Shown here one piece after another: positions 11,501-23,165 of a DNA stretch of 64,000 nt. The stretch spans positions 98,771,157 through 98,835,156 of the forward strand of contig NC_080680.1 of assembly GCF_030445035.2 (NCBI RefSeq), written 5' to 3'. Made by a program: the position numbers and the translations under genes. The first letter of the stretch is position 1; every line of letters begins with the position of its first letter. The DNA is from Dasypus novemcinctus (taxonomy: Eukaryota; Chordata; Mammalia; Cingulata; Dasypodidae). The notes beneath the pieces are model-generated. The model was not told the origin of the DNA. It was given only the letters and a program-made list of their open reading frames with translations, and ran no database searches.

Positions 11501-14233
11501 AACTTAGAAGTTCCATAGAGTAGTATAATTGATTAGAGCTGAAAAGCACTTTAGGGATAATATATTATCTCCTAAATTTAGAAATAAACTGAGACCTGAA
11601 GAGGTCAAGTAACCTGTCAAGTTCTCAAAGTTAGAAAGAAGCAGATCCAAGACTTCCAACCCATCCAATATCTAAACCACCCCTTCAATCAGTGTAATCT
11701 GAGACTACTGATACCAAGAAACAGCACATTGTTTCTTCTTGCCTACCTCCCAGCTGTATTTGTGAGCCCTAGCCTGATCTCGCTCTCTTTCTTAGATTCA
11801 TTTACTATTCAGCAGGCATGTAATGCCTACTTCCTTCCTTGGCCAGTCGCCACTCTCTGTTCCCCCCAAACACCTTCCTCAATCCCTGAAGTCTCTCTGT
11901 TAAGGTTGCCTTTCCCAGACAACTTCCTTCCTCCTAACTGCTGTTCCTGCTCTTGGGTACCTTTCTGCTAGGGGAGAGAGGGTGGCCACAGTTGTTCAGT
12001 CCATAGCAGTTGTCATGGGAAGATGTGATCATACTTGTTCCTGGCAATGCTAGAATAAATCCATGGGACCCTCCTCGAAGACGTAAAGAGACAACATAAG
12101 GAAGGGCTCTTTGATGGTGGAATAGGAAACCTGTGTGGTAGCCACTATCCTGAAGTATTCAAGTGACCTTCAGCAAACCAGTGATTTCTCTGAGCCTCTT
12201 TAAGGTGAGATATTAGAGTATCTCACCTTGAAGTTTCTTCCAGTTCTTGTTTCCCACAGCTCTGCTATATATAGGAAAGCTTTTATCAAAATCTGATTCA
12301 TTCAACTGCATTAACAGGAGGCCTAAATTCCAAATTAATAAACAAAAGAGAGCAAATAGAGTTGTAATATTGACTGTTCTATCCTTTGGTTTTTACAAAT
12401 TTGGGACAGAATGTTAAAAAAAAAAGCCAGATGGAATATGCTTTTGGCTCTGACACAGAAGTTAGGTTGGATAAATTCCAAAAGTAAGTGTGTAGTACTT
12501 ATTCATGTGAAAAATTCTTTGCCTTCAAATACAGTCTCCTGATTTAAAGTACCAGCATACAATTTCTGTGTTCAGAGGGTCTCTTTCGTGTACTTAGCTT
12601 TTTACAACCTCCCTTTTGTATTCATAAGAAAAGAAAGAAAGAAAAAGGATTTCATTTCTATCCTTCTCTCAGAACAAAATGCCTTTGGGGAAGATTGCTG
12701 TCTTTGGCAGCAGGCAAAGAGCTTCTTGAAAGGAACATTTCTGTTCCATGGTTGAAACAGTCTCCATGGCAACTAGTCATCAAGACTCCAGCAACCTTTT
12801 CATAGACACTCTCCACTCGGAGGCCCTTTTCCATCCTGTTGACAGAGTATTTGCATCTGTGAGCAAGAGTTCTCTGTTTCTGGTGATACTCACCCATCCA
12901 ATTGAGGAGATGTTCAGATGTCACATTACAGTTCCCAGGCTAATTTGGTGAAGAAGGGGGTTGCATTTTTATGATTCAGAGGTCTTATGGTATTTTTAAT
13001 TATGATGGTCAGTATTACATTTAAAACTTCTAATTGTTTTATGACTCTGTAAGGTGTAATTGGGGAAAAGATATCCCCTACCATCTCACTAATGTACACA
13101 ATGCCTCTCATTTCACTAATACTCAGTCCATTAGGATCAGTTCATTTTCCCCTTGTGAGTCTGTCTTCCCAATTTCTTCCTTAATCCTGACTGCTCTTCC
13201 AAGCTCCCCTTTCAAATGTCTGCATGCCTAGACAAAGGAGGTTGGTTCATGACGCTCAACCATTGCAGAACCATACTTGGCCTTGCCCTGCACCTCCCCC
13301 TGTTCCACCAGCCTGCCCCTTAAGTTCTCTAACTCTGCCGTATGGTAGCACCAAGCCTCTGTCACCCAAAGCTAAACACTTGGAATTAGATAGATAAATT
13401 TTAAAAAAGAAGAATTTACTTCTTTACAATTCATTTTACAAATAAGAGAATGAACTCTAGAAAGAGGAAATGGTTTGTGGAAATTTCTCAGCAGAACTGG
13501 GATAAAACCCAAGTTTACTGATTCCCCATTTCAGTGGTCTTTTCTCCCTTACCAAAAACAAAACGATAAACCTCCCATTTCACTCCCTTGGACTTTCTTC
13601 TTAGAGATTCCCACCAGCACAATTCCTAGACAGGGAATTGTGTTTGAAACATTTTAAAAATAATATTGTCACCATTGTAAAAAATATATGTATAGAAAAT
13701 AGAGAAAAGTTTGGAGAAAAAAAAGATCGTCACTTATAGTCTCACCATCCAGAGAGAAGTGCAGTTAATATTTTAGTGTTTTTTTTCCTGTCTTTTCCTG
13801 GACATGTTTATTGAGTCTCTTTCTAATAAACCATTAATTTGCTTCTTTGAATATGCTCCATTAAAACAGAACTAGAGTGAGAACCAGGAGACCTAGAGTC
13901 TTATGCAGCTCTGACATGATCTAGCCATATGCCTTCCTCTCATCCTCAGTTTCCTTAGCTAATTAACTAAGAACTTGAGCTGGATAACTTCTATGATCTC
14001 CTTCATTTCCTGAATGGTAGTACATTGATAATATTGCTCAAATGAGTGAAGGGTTAGGATGGTACCTCCAATGTCTCTTGCAACTTTAATATTCATTGAT
14101 TCTAATGCATATATTGGAGGGGCAAGTAAGTGGAGACTTAAATTCCAAAGCTAAAGTCTACAAAGGAATATGACTTTTTCTTAAGGAATCTTACCCACTC
14201 ATTTCTTGCATTTTCTACTCTAATTTCTTTTAG

Positions 14234-14336
14234 CTACAAGCCCAGCAAGGAAGAATCTGCATCTGGATCCTCCCACGCAGTGATGGATATCTCTTTGCCT
14301 ACTGGAGTCAATGCAAACTCAGACGACTTAAAAGAT
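14234..14336 (+). CDS. C5: C5 coding exon (human exon 34), MG8
   Basis: The acceptor is ttcttttag and the donor is gtaaat. One base completes a split Ser codon, then 34 codons follow, ending in phase 0. It reads [20 protein letters not shown], then [14 protein letters not shown], equivalent to about human 1407-1441. The preceding intron, about 5.8 kb, is the longest complete C5 intron in the window and is full of repeats. Confidence 0.96.
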
Positions 14337-14704
14337 GTAAATATTTTCTTTTAAATACTGTTGTGAATGCTTGGTTTTGTTTTCTGCATTATTTTACAGA
14401 TAAAGTTGTTTCCTTTCATTTTAATACGTAACTCTCATAGAATCACCCAGAATAGTCTATCCAAACCAACACTCTACCTATGTTTTGATTTTTCAAAGTG
14501 AAGTGGGGTATAGACTTAATTGCCTGGTCTGGAAAATGTGAGTGTATATGCCAACGTGTTTAGACTCTCTCAGGAAGGGGTGCGCTCCTCAGCTTCTCTG
14601 AATATTGGGGCGTATCCCTGGGAGCTAACATCCTGTCAACAGGTGAATGCAGTTGAACAAAAAGATAATAAAATTAAATTTAGCTTTTCTCTTTCCTCCC
14701 TTAG

Positions 14705-14779
14705 CTTGTCGAAAGAGTGGACCAACTATTAGCCGATTACCAAATCAAAGATGGACATGTTATCCTGCAACTGAATTCT
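14705..14779 (+). CDS. C5: C5 coding exon (human exon 35), MG8
   Basis: This 25-codon exon has acceptor tcccttag and donor gtaagc, phase 0 at both ends. It reads [19 protein letters not shown], then ILQLNS, equivalent to about human 1442-1466. It is separated from its neighbours by short introns of 368 and 249 bp, the tightest cluster in this part of the gene. Confidence 0.96.
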
Positions 14780-15028
14780 GTAAGCACTGCCTCCCCTTTT
14801 TTCCTTTACGATTACTACCAAAAATTACAGGCTAACATTATGAGTCCCTTCTCTCCTGAGGTGTTTTTTTTTTTTTTAACATTTTTTAAAATTTTTCTTT
14901 TTTTTTCTTTTTTTTTAAATTAAAGTTAATAGATCACAAGGAATGTTACATTAAAACCTTAAAAAAAACAAGAAATATAAAAGTTTCCCATCCTGTGGTT
15001 TTCTTAAATCCTTGAATTTGTCAAACAG
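14780..15028 (+). other. C5: Short C5 intron carrying an L1 3' UTR scrap
   Basis: T/A-rich stretch 14,862-14,920 followed by attaaagttaatagatcacaa and gaatgttacattaaaacc. This is the start of an antisense L1 3' UTR. The insert ends only about 50-60 nt before the exon at 15,029. The preceding 368-bp intron (14,337-14,704) has no recognised element. Confidence 0.5.
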
Positions 15029-15134
15029 ATTCCCACCAATGATTTCCTTTGTGTCCGATTCCGGATATTTGAACTTTTCCAAGTTGGATTTCTGAGTCCT
15101 GCTACATTCACAGTGTATGAATACCACAGACCAG
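15029..15134 (+). CDS. C5: C5 coding exon (human exon 36), MG8
   Basis: The acceptor is gtcaaacag and the donor is gtaatc. It has 35 codons plus one base. It reads [20 protein letters not shown], then [15 protein letters not shown], equivalent to about human 1467-1501. [15 protein letters not shown] matches human exactly and [11 protein letters not shown] keeps its cysteine. The first codon follows directly on LNS of the previous exon. Confidence 0.97.
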
Positions 15135-16732
15135 GTAATCAACTTGCCTCTAAAATTTCTTCAGAAGACTATTTTGTATTCTTTACAGAACCTTTAGAAA
15201 TCTACTAGAAGCCAGTTTCCTATTTTATATATTGCCTCTCTCAGGCCTACTTGTCACTAAATTATGAAATCCCAACATGGACATACAAACTACAGTGTGA
15301 CTTTGAGCAAATCATTTCACTTCTCTGGTTCTTGATTTCTTTGTTTTTAAAATAACGAGATTACATTACTCCCAACTTAAAAACTCTTTGCCTCAAGTTT
15401 ATCTTTTGTGTTCACTTTCAGTATCTATTACATCTCTTCTTTTGAGAAGCCCATTTACCTTCCTGTTTCTTTAATCCTTCCGGAATCAATTTCTACCCTA
15501 TCTAACATTTTACTGATAGTTCTATTATAGCATTTGTCACATTGCCTTGTAATTATTTGTTTACATGTCTTTCTCACCAACCTCAGATAGTATATCTTTG
15601 GGTCCCTAATGTCTATCATGTCAGGTTTGAAATGTGTACTCAGTAAACATTTGCTGAATTAACAACCCTACATTTGATCACTCCACCACTTCTGAGAATG
15701 TTAAGTGATAGAAGAATTCTTTGGTTCACAAGCCAGCCCTTTCTACCTTGGACATTTCTACTTGTTAGAAAATATTGAACCAAATTTTGACATCCATTCA
15801 TTCTAGTTTTATCTTCTGAAATCACAAAGAACACGTGATATATATACATATATTTAGGAGGTACCAGGGATTGAGCCCAGGACCTGGCACATGTGAAACA
15901 GGCACTTAACCACTGAGCTACACCCACTCCCCTTCCCCTAGAGGTATATGAAGGTATTTCTTCTCTTCTCCACCTAAACAATTACAATTTTTTCAGTAGA
16001 TCCTCCTGCAACAGCTAAACATAAAGCCACCTCTGCCCTCTTTCATGTCACCATGAATGAACTGCATTTTCAAACATCAATTTTCCAATATATGTTTAGC
16101 CCCTATTGCTCAGCAAAATTTACAAGTTAGTTAAACCAGCTCATCTATTACACCATTGTTGTCTTTCTAAGACAGCCTTGCCATATATGTTATAAATGTT
16201 TCCCCAGCTTATTCTCTTTTGACTTTATTGACTGTTTTTTAATGCAGAAATGTTTATGTTTTATATGATCTGGTCCTTTGTGGCTTGTGGATTTTGCATT
16301 TCAGTTAGAAAGTCTTTCCCCAAAGCAAGATTATTTTTAATTACATATTCTAGTCCTTTTATAGTTTATTTTTAAAACCTTTAAATCTTATATCTATATG
16401 GAATTTATTCTGGTGTAGGGAATGAGGTAGAAAATCCACTTTACTATTTTCCAGATGGCTAGCCAATTGTTCCAATTCCACTTATTGCGTTATCCCTCTT
16501 TTCTGGAGGGACTATTTCAGCAGTATGGTTAACAATAGAGCAATCCACTAGCTGTCCAGAGAGTCAGCTGGACAGGGGATGATCCCAGCAGCATTGTAAA
16601 TGGCAGGAAACTTTGAAAGTAAGTGGAGAGTGTTAAAATAGACCTAGGACTAACATAGTTCCATCTCAAGCTGTGTGCAAATTTAGGAAAATAATTTAAT
16701 CAAGTCACTTATCCGTGCTTTCATTGCCACAG
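15135..16732 (+). other. C5: C5 intron with L2, SINE and L1 pieces
   Basis: A sense L2 3' region lies at about 15,400-15,660, ending gtactcagtaaacatttgctgaatt. A tRNA-headed SINE is at 15,855-15,934. An antisense L1 piece is at about 16,185-16,510, containing gatggctagccaattgttcc. The rest is unassigned. Confidence 0.55.
15855..15934 (-). mobile_element. Short tRNA(Ala)-headed SINE, antisense
   Basis: On the minus strand it reads a tRNA-like head with box A (gtagctcagtggttaag) and box B (gggctcaatccctgg), ending ggtacctcctaaat. About 80 bp with no long body, the same type as the copy at 44,398-44,491. Confidence 0.72.
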
Positions 16733-16816
16733 ACAAACAGTGCACCATGTTTTATAACCCTTTCCATACCAAACTTCAGAAAGTCTGTGCAGGAGCAACA
16801 TGCCAATGTATAGAAG
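16733..16816 (+). CDS. C5: C5 coding exon (human exon 37), MG8 end and anchor/linker
   Basis: The acceptor is attgccacag and the donor is gtaagc; phase 1 at both ends. It reads [20 protein letters not shown], then GATCQCIE, equivalent to about human 1502-1529. All four human cysteines (DKQC, KVC, the two of CxC) are present. YNPFHTK replaces human YSTSNIK, a variable loop. It leads into the linker before C345C. Confidence 0.96.
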
Positions 16817-17748
16817 GTAAGCTTCTTTTAACGTATTTAGATTGCGTTCTTGTTTAAATCAGGTGCTCATAATCCAAAACTCGGTCAGGAAGAAGCTATT
16901 TAGCAAACTGTTGTTCTCAGAAGTAGAAATGTAATCTCAGTTTATTGAAAGCTAATGATTTCTTAAACCTTTTAAAGCTACTTCTCTGCAACTCCTGAGC
17001 AACCTAACAGTACAAACGATCAGTGGCAAGAACCACCAGCCAGCCAGTTGTGGGATAGCATAGGGATAACATGATCATAATACTAATGGAATTTTTTACT
17101 TTTCCCCTGATCTTTTTAAAATAGGGCCACAGCCTAAGGGAACAGGGGCTCAGGATTGAACTGCAAGCTCCTCTTTCTTTCACCTTATTCTCCTCAGTTA
17201 ATGGAATTACCTGTTTATTATCCAGTTCCATTCAGTCTATTTTAAATTTAAGGTGGTCTTCTTGGCCAAGGAAAAAAATCCAGAACTCACCAATATTTGG
17301 CAACTGACCCCAAATGGGTCTGGACTATTTTTGTTTTGTTTTGTTTTCAAAGTCCTTATATCTATACATTTCCCAAATGCTTATTGTACCATCTTATAGC
17401 TATAAATCTGTCAAATTATCATTTTGGGTCCCGCAAGAGATATATGATTTTTGGTCATATTCATGATAGAAAAAATTTCTCCCTTCAAAGGAAGCATATC
17501 AATTTCTAAAGAGCTGAGTGTGGACTATGGTGGGAGTGACCACCCCACCTAAGAATGGTTTATGTTTAAGATTTTGGTTTTGTGTGCTTATTTGTTTGTT
17601 TTGTTTTTCTTTATGTAATGCTTCACTTTATGGAAAAGGAGAAAATGGAATCTAGTATTTGTAAGATTATATTAGAAGCCTCTACTCCAGATGACAGTGT
17701 CTTCTTCCTCACATTATCCTAACTTTTACCATCTTTCACAAAATCCAG
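16817..17748 (+). other. C5: C5 intron, no recognised elements
   Basis: About 930 bp with small T-rich simple runs (for example the ttttg-rich run near 17,330) and no assigned repeat or gene. Confidence 0.5.
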
Positions 17749-17838
17749 CTGACTGTGGGCAAATGCAAAAAAAATTGGATCTGACCATTTCTGCAGATAC
17801 TAGAAAACAAACAGCGTGCAAACCAGATATTGCATATG
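17749..17838 (+). CDS. C5: C5 coding exon (human exon 38), start of C345C/NTR domain
   Basis: The acceptor is aaaatccag and the donor is gtaagt; phase 1 at both ends. It reads [20 protein letters not shown] and then [10 protein letters not shown], equivalent to about human 1530-1559. The Cys of ADCG is the first residue of the netrin-like C345C domain in human numbering (1532). This domain takes part in C5b contact with C6/C7 and in convertase recognition (known for the family). Confidence 0.96.
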
Positions 17839-20060
17839 GTAAGTTCAAACATGTAATATATTGTTCTCTTAAACATGAAATTTAGGAATATTTTATTGAA
17901 ACTTTACATAATGATTACATGATACAAAATTCCATGTGTTCCCTCAAAAAAAAAAGCCACCAATTTTCAGCGTTTATATGCAAAATTGTTCATCCTTCAG
18001 TAAAGAAATGTGATTTTCATTTAAAACAATAGGAATGGCACACGCACTCAGTCAAAAAACTTTACCCCAATGATCCTTTTGAGATACAGACACTAAAACT
18101 TATTCAAAGGGAGCATTTTAAGAAGCCACAGAGGTTTAGGATTTCAGTGCTATGTTCTTCCAGTTGATTCAGCAGACACAGAGGTGCCCTTTGGGTTTGA
18201 TTTTTTAAAGGCAAAGTAATAATAGAATTTACTAAATAACTTTAAGACATGCAGAATTACAATCCATGTTTGAGACACTCTCGATTTCTAAAGGAGACCC
18301 TCCTGGTTGCCCAGATCCCTGAGTCACATCATATGCCTATGAGGACAGTGGCAGCCTGTCTTGAGTTCCCCATAGAGTTCATTCCTTTATTTTCTAGCCA
18401 AAATGTTTGAAGTTTATTTCTGGCACTTTTTTTTTGGGAGATAACTCTTGAGAGATAGCATTTGAGATAACACTTTCAAATCCTTTCTTAAAAATCGGTA
18501 AGGTGTTATTTATAAGTAAATAAAATAAGTACAGTTGATTAGCACTTTGAAATTTACCAACTCCTTTCATGTATCTTCTCACTGGAGCCCCGAGTCACCT
18601 CTTCAGGGTAACAGGAGATTATCCCTATTTTATTGATAAAGAAGCTGAGGCTCAGGGTGATTAAATAATTTGCTCAAGGTCACTCAGGTAGTGAGTGGTA
18701 GAGTTAGGAGGCATTCTGGGCTCTAGTATTATTTCCATTATATTACACCAAGTTCCCTTAATGGAAATACCATCATCAGAAAGAATTTTGTATAGTTTAT
18801 AGTATTTCTTTCCTTCATATTCATCTTGATTTAAAAAAAAAAAAGTTTAAATGCTGACCAATTAAGCCAAGATCCACTGCAGTTTTTAAAATACTTTTAC
18901 ACTTGAAGAAAATTCTATATTGTTTTTACAAATCATTTCTTCCCTGCATTTTAGAGATATTTAGCTCTTAAATATCAGAAACCTATATTAACACAGACAA
19001 TGACAAGAACATGGATTTATTTTGCCTGACTGGCTAGTTCTGGAGACTACAGACTGATGCTAGAATAACAGAACAGAAACAAGATAAAATAGGAATCTTT
19101 TCTCAGGCCACCTAGAAGAAATGGTCTTTCCAGAGCTGAGGTCAGATATACCATGGATTAAACATTGATGCCTGAATGAAGAGAAAATGGGGTTGGGGGT
19201 GGTTCATGTCAGATAGCTGCCAACCCAAGGAACCATGAGGAAGACAGCAAGAATCCTATTAGCAACTCAAGATCAAAGCTGGTGGGGGGGAGCAGATTTG
19301 GCTCAACTGATAGAGCGTCCACCTACCATATGGGAGGTCCGCGGTTCAAACCCAGGGCCTCCTGACCCATGTGGTGAGCTGGCCCACACGCAGTGCTGAT
19401 GCACACAAGGAGTGCCGTGCCACACAGGGGTGTCCCCGGCATAAGGGAGCCCCACATGCAAGGAGTGCGCCCCGCAGGGAAAGCTGCCCTGCGTGAAAAA
19501 AGTGCAGCCTGCCCAGGGGTGGCACCACACACACGGAGAGCTGACACAGCAAGGTGATGCAGCAAAAAGAGACACAGATTCCCTGTGCTGCTGACAAGAA
19601 TGCAAGTGGACACCGAAGAACACACAGTGAATGGACAGAGAGAGCAGACAACGGGGGCGGGGGGGGGGGGGGGGATAAAAAATAAATAAATAATCTTAAA
19701 AAAAAAAAAGCTGGTGGGGGTGAATGAGGTAGTGACGCAAGGAAACAAGGGGTTCCCTGATGATCATGTAGAGGAGAAGGAATGAGCTCTTCAAAGAGCC
19801 TTGTCATTTCACCCACCACCTGTGGGCACTCCTCCACTAATCTTAAAGATCAGTGTCTGAACTTTGCAGCTAACCAAAGTTGGTTTGCCTCATGTGCTTC
19901 TGTTTTCTGTTTTTTTATTTAACATGACTCATCCCAATCAACCTGTTCTATAACAGTGGCCACAGCCAAGTTTCATTTCTCATTAGTTTGACAAATTCTG
20001 TTTTTTATTGGACATGACATTAGTGGTATTAAGCATGAATGTTTTGGTTTTTTTCACCAG
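17839..20060 (+). other. C5: C5 intron with MIR and a full-length DAS-type SINE
   Basis: A MIR lies at about 18,590-18,745 (ttattgataaagaagctgagg, gctcaaggtcactcagg). The SINE at 19,289-19,706 is listed separately. The remainder has no recognised feature. Confidence 0.55.
19289..19706 (+). mobile_element. DAS-type SINE, full length, with 14-bp TSD
   Basis: The tRNA-like head has ttggctcaactgatagagc and box B ggttcaaacccagg, followed by the GC-rich body, a 17-base G run near 19,659-19,675 and an A-rich tail. Direct repeats aaagctggtggggg at 19,275-19,288 and 19,707-19,720 form the target-site duplication. The head differs from the copy at 453-869, so this may be the older DAS-II subtype. Confidence 0.88.
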
Positions 20061-20144
20061 CTTATAAAGTTCGTATCACATCCAGCACTGAAGAAAATGT
20101 TTTTGTCAAGTACACTGCAACTCTTCTGGATATCTACAAAGCTG
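20061..20144 (+). CDS. C5: C5 coding exon (human exon 39), C345C domain
   Basis: The acceptor is tttcaccag and the donor is gtgaga; phase 1 at both ends. It reads [20 protein letters not shown], then TLLDIYKA, equivalent to about human 1560-1587. An antisense L2 fragment starts only about 10 nt past the donor. Confidence 0.96.
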
Positions 20145-20154
20145 GTGAGAGTTC

Positions 20155-20760
20155 ATTCATTCATTTGTTCATTCTTTCCTTCAACAAATATTTAGTTATT
20201 ATGTTCCAGACATTGTATTAGACAACAGCAGATGCAATTTGAATAAGACTACCAGGGTTCCTGACTTCATAAAGCTTATATTCTACTTGGGGATATACTT
20301 TAAAAAAAAAAAAGAAAATGGACCAATAAATTAAACTATAAATTATAATAAAAGTATTATATATTAAATCAAGATTGGACTAATGGGGAAACTCCTTCAG
20401 TATGGTTAAGAGCTACCCTCTTCCAGGAGATAATATTAGGAGTTATCCATTCTTAAAAGGAGACAAAGGGAACAGAATATGCAAAGGCCTTGAGGCAGAA
20501 AAGAACCTGGCACCATCAGGTGACTGAACTGTAACGAGTGAGGGAGAGATGAGAGAGGCAGGAGCTGGGTCACACAGGATGTTATAGGATATGATAACAA
20601 GTTTGGGTTTTATTCTAGAAAGCCAAAGGGAAGCTAGTAAAAGGTTTTAGGTAGGCAAGTAACATAATCTGATTTATGCTTTTTAAAGTTCATTCTGGCT
20701 TCTATTAGTGGTGGCAAGAGTAGAAACAGGAAAACCAGTTCAGAGCACTTACAGAGTGCA
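20155..20760 (-). repeat. L2 fragment, antisense, adjacent to a C5 exon
   Basis: Starts ttcattcatttgttcattc...ttcaacaaatatttag, the reverse complement of the L2 tail. It continues through agcttatattctacttgggg, ggccttgaggcagaa and tttgggttttattctag, the ordered text of the L2 3' portion. No open frame remains. Confidence 0.7.
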
Positions 20761-22454
20761 AAGCCTTGGTTTGGATGCCATGTGACATACATGACAGTTT
20801 TCATAACTGACACAATAAAATAAGTATGTAAAATAATATATAAGACAAAATGTTAAAATATTTCCCTTTTATTCTCTAAGTGAACTAAACTATAAATATC
20901 ATAAAACTGCTTGCCAAATGACATAAATTATAATACAAATGACTCATGAACTATTCTGATAATTAAAAATAAGTTTTTTATTCTTAGAAATTGCCAGTGT
21001 GAATTTTTGTTTGATTCACTCCATGGTGCCCCTGTTTGAGCCTTGATTCAACAACAAGGAACCACATCACACTCTTCCAATTATGTCTCTATTGAATTGA
21101 TAATCACTACATGACTTAGGATCTCAATAAATAATTTCTCCTAAATGGCAACAATGTTGTTCCTATTGGTGCTGAGCTTTCTCTCGGTTTCTGCTAAATT
21201 AACAGTAATCTCATTCAAAATGTGTCTAGTCCTTATGATATTGTCTGGTATTTTTACGTATTCATTATTCCTCTGTTATCAAATAAATCATGAAAATAAT
21301 TTATTGAAATGACATATTAAGTTTTTCTAATTTTCTTAATTTGCATTCCTCTTCAGTCTTCTGAATTTTACAATTATTTGACAAAGTTTCAGGATTCACA
21401 AATTTTTAAAAACTTAAAAGTTCATGATATTTTTCACTTTTGCCATTAAAAGCAAAAACATTTTAATATAGTTTTTCTCTTAAATTGATATTTTGTTTTA
21501 TTTCAATGGCATATCATATTTCTTAATTTTACAAGCATTCTTGCTTCACTTTTATTCTTTTTACTTATTATCATAGAATAAATTTTATTATTCATTCATT
21601 ACCCTGTCAGCTTATAATTTCTAAAACATTTTTGTTGAACAGCTAATAATAGTATTGACATAACTTCTAGACCATCATAGCCCAAACAATAAAATATATA
21701 TATATATTCCTCTTCTAAATGTTTACTCCTATTTTGCAATGTCTGTCAATATTGGTGTGATTCAGAAACTGTCTTTGCAGTTCTAGCTCTAATGATTGCC
21801 ATCAAAATCCAGTATTTTTCCAGTATTCATTATTGCAATTTTTTCAGCTCTTCAGATTTTATTTAATTCTTTCTAGTATTTATTAGCTGTATGGTAGTAA
21901 ATACAAATTTACAAAGATAACATTTAATATGATTTGCTTAGTTTGTCTCTTTTATTGATTTATCCAGGGATAATTGAACAGATGATTTGGTCAGTGTGAA
22001 ATGGAAACATCTGGAAATTCCAAAACTTTTGCTGAAGCCTCAGACTTCTCTATGACATTAATTTTTCACTAATGTGGTGCTCATATAAATAACTTTTATT
22101 GAACCCTTTCCTCTCAAACCTTAAGAAAGTAGTTTGATATTATTTGATATTATTTTGTTATTCCTTTCAGTACCTGGAGATCAACAAAAACCATCAAACC
22201 GTCTTCAAAGTCTTCAATTTTGCATTTTATATAATTTAAAACACTTTTTATATGAATACTTGATTTTTAAATTAAATCTTATCTTTTACCTTAGTTATAT
22301 TTTCCAAAGAGCTGTTTTATCATTTCAGTAGATATAAACCTTGCTATAAGGATCATAAATAAGCTAAATTGCAATAATATATTTGTATTGTTATTTTTCT
22401 CTTTTGAAATACTATCAAATATTTCAAGTTTGAAAATGTTTGATTTTTTTAATG

Positions 22455-23165
22455 TAAGATTTATTTATTTATTTATTTCCACCTTTGTGGCTTATTCCTT
22501 TTTCTTTTTTTTCTTTTTTTTTTTTTAAAGATTTATTTATTTATTTCTCTCCTCTTGTCCCCCCCACCCCAGTTGTCTGTTCTCTGTGTCTATTTGCTGC
22601 GTCGTCTTCTTTTGTCCGCTTCTGTTGTTGTCAGTGGCATGGGAACCTGTGTTTCTTTTTGTTGCGTCATCTTGTTGTGTCAGCTCTCTGTGTGTGCGGC
22701 ACCATTCCAGAGCAGGCTGCACTTTCTTTCGCACTGGGCGGCTCTCCTTACGGGGCGCACTCCTTGCGGGTGGGGCTCCCCTGCGCGGGAACACCCCTGC
22801 ATGGCATGGCACTCCTTGTGCGCATCAGCACTGCGCATGGGCCAGCTCCACACGGGTCAAGGAGGCCCAGGGTTTGAACCACAAACTTCCCAGATGCCCT
22901 AACCACTGGGCCAAGTGCACTTCCCTCATTTCTTTTTCTTTTGCTGTCTCTTCTCTGTGTCCATTTGCTGCACATTTTTTCTGTGTCTGCTTGCCTCCCT
23001 TTTGTTGGGTCATCTTGCTGTACCAGTTCTCCGTGGCGCACAGGCCGTCAGCTCTCCGTGGCGCATGGGCCAGCTTTTGCCTTCACAAGGAGGCCCTGGG
23101 ATGCAAACCCAGAGCCCCCCATATGGTAGACGGGAGCCCAACTGATTGAGCTACAGCCACTTCTC
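22455..23165 (-). mobile_element. DAS-III SINE nested in an older tRNA-headed SINE
   Basis: The younger copy (about 22,509-22,925, minus) is intact from T-rich tail to head (cccactggttaggg on the minus strand). An older SINE of the same class surrounds it. The older tail is the ttatttatttatttatttcc run at 22,460-22,480. Its body and head resume after 22,926 (tctctgtgtccatttgctgc ... atgcaaacccagagc ... attgagctacagcc). A tentative TSD ctttttctttt occurs at 22,498-22,508 and 22,932-22,942. Confidence 0.75.

Larger units (their letters stand above)
8472..14233 (+). other. C5: Long C5 intron packed with repeats
   Basis: Contents in order: a T-run near 8,677-8,698, a MER5-like piece at about 8,870-8,990, a MaLR LTR, two antisense tRNA-headed SINE units, an antisense L1-like 3' UTR piece, an L1 3' end, an unassigned block at about 10,570-11,175, a truncated DAS-type SINE and a MIR piece at about 11,560-11,680. 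From 11,700 to 14,200 I see only diffuse unique sequence with MIR-like scraps near 12,140 and possibly L2-like text near 13,150. Confidence 0.6.

Noticed and set aside
22485-23149. ORFs of 115-187 codons
   Set aside because: Produced by the nested SINEs; no start context, domain or conservation beyond the repeat.
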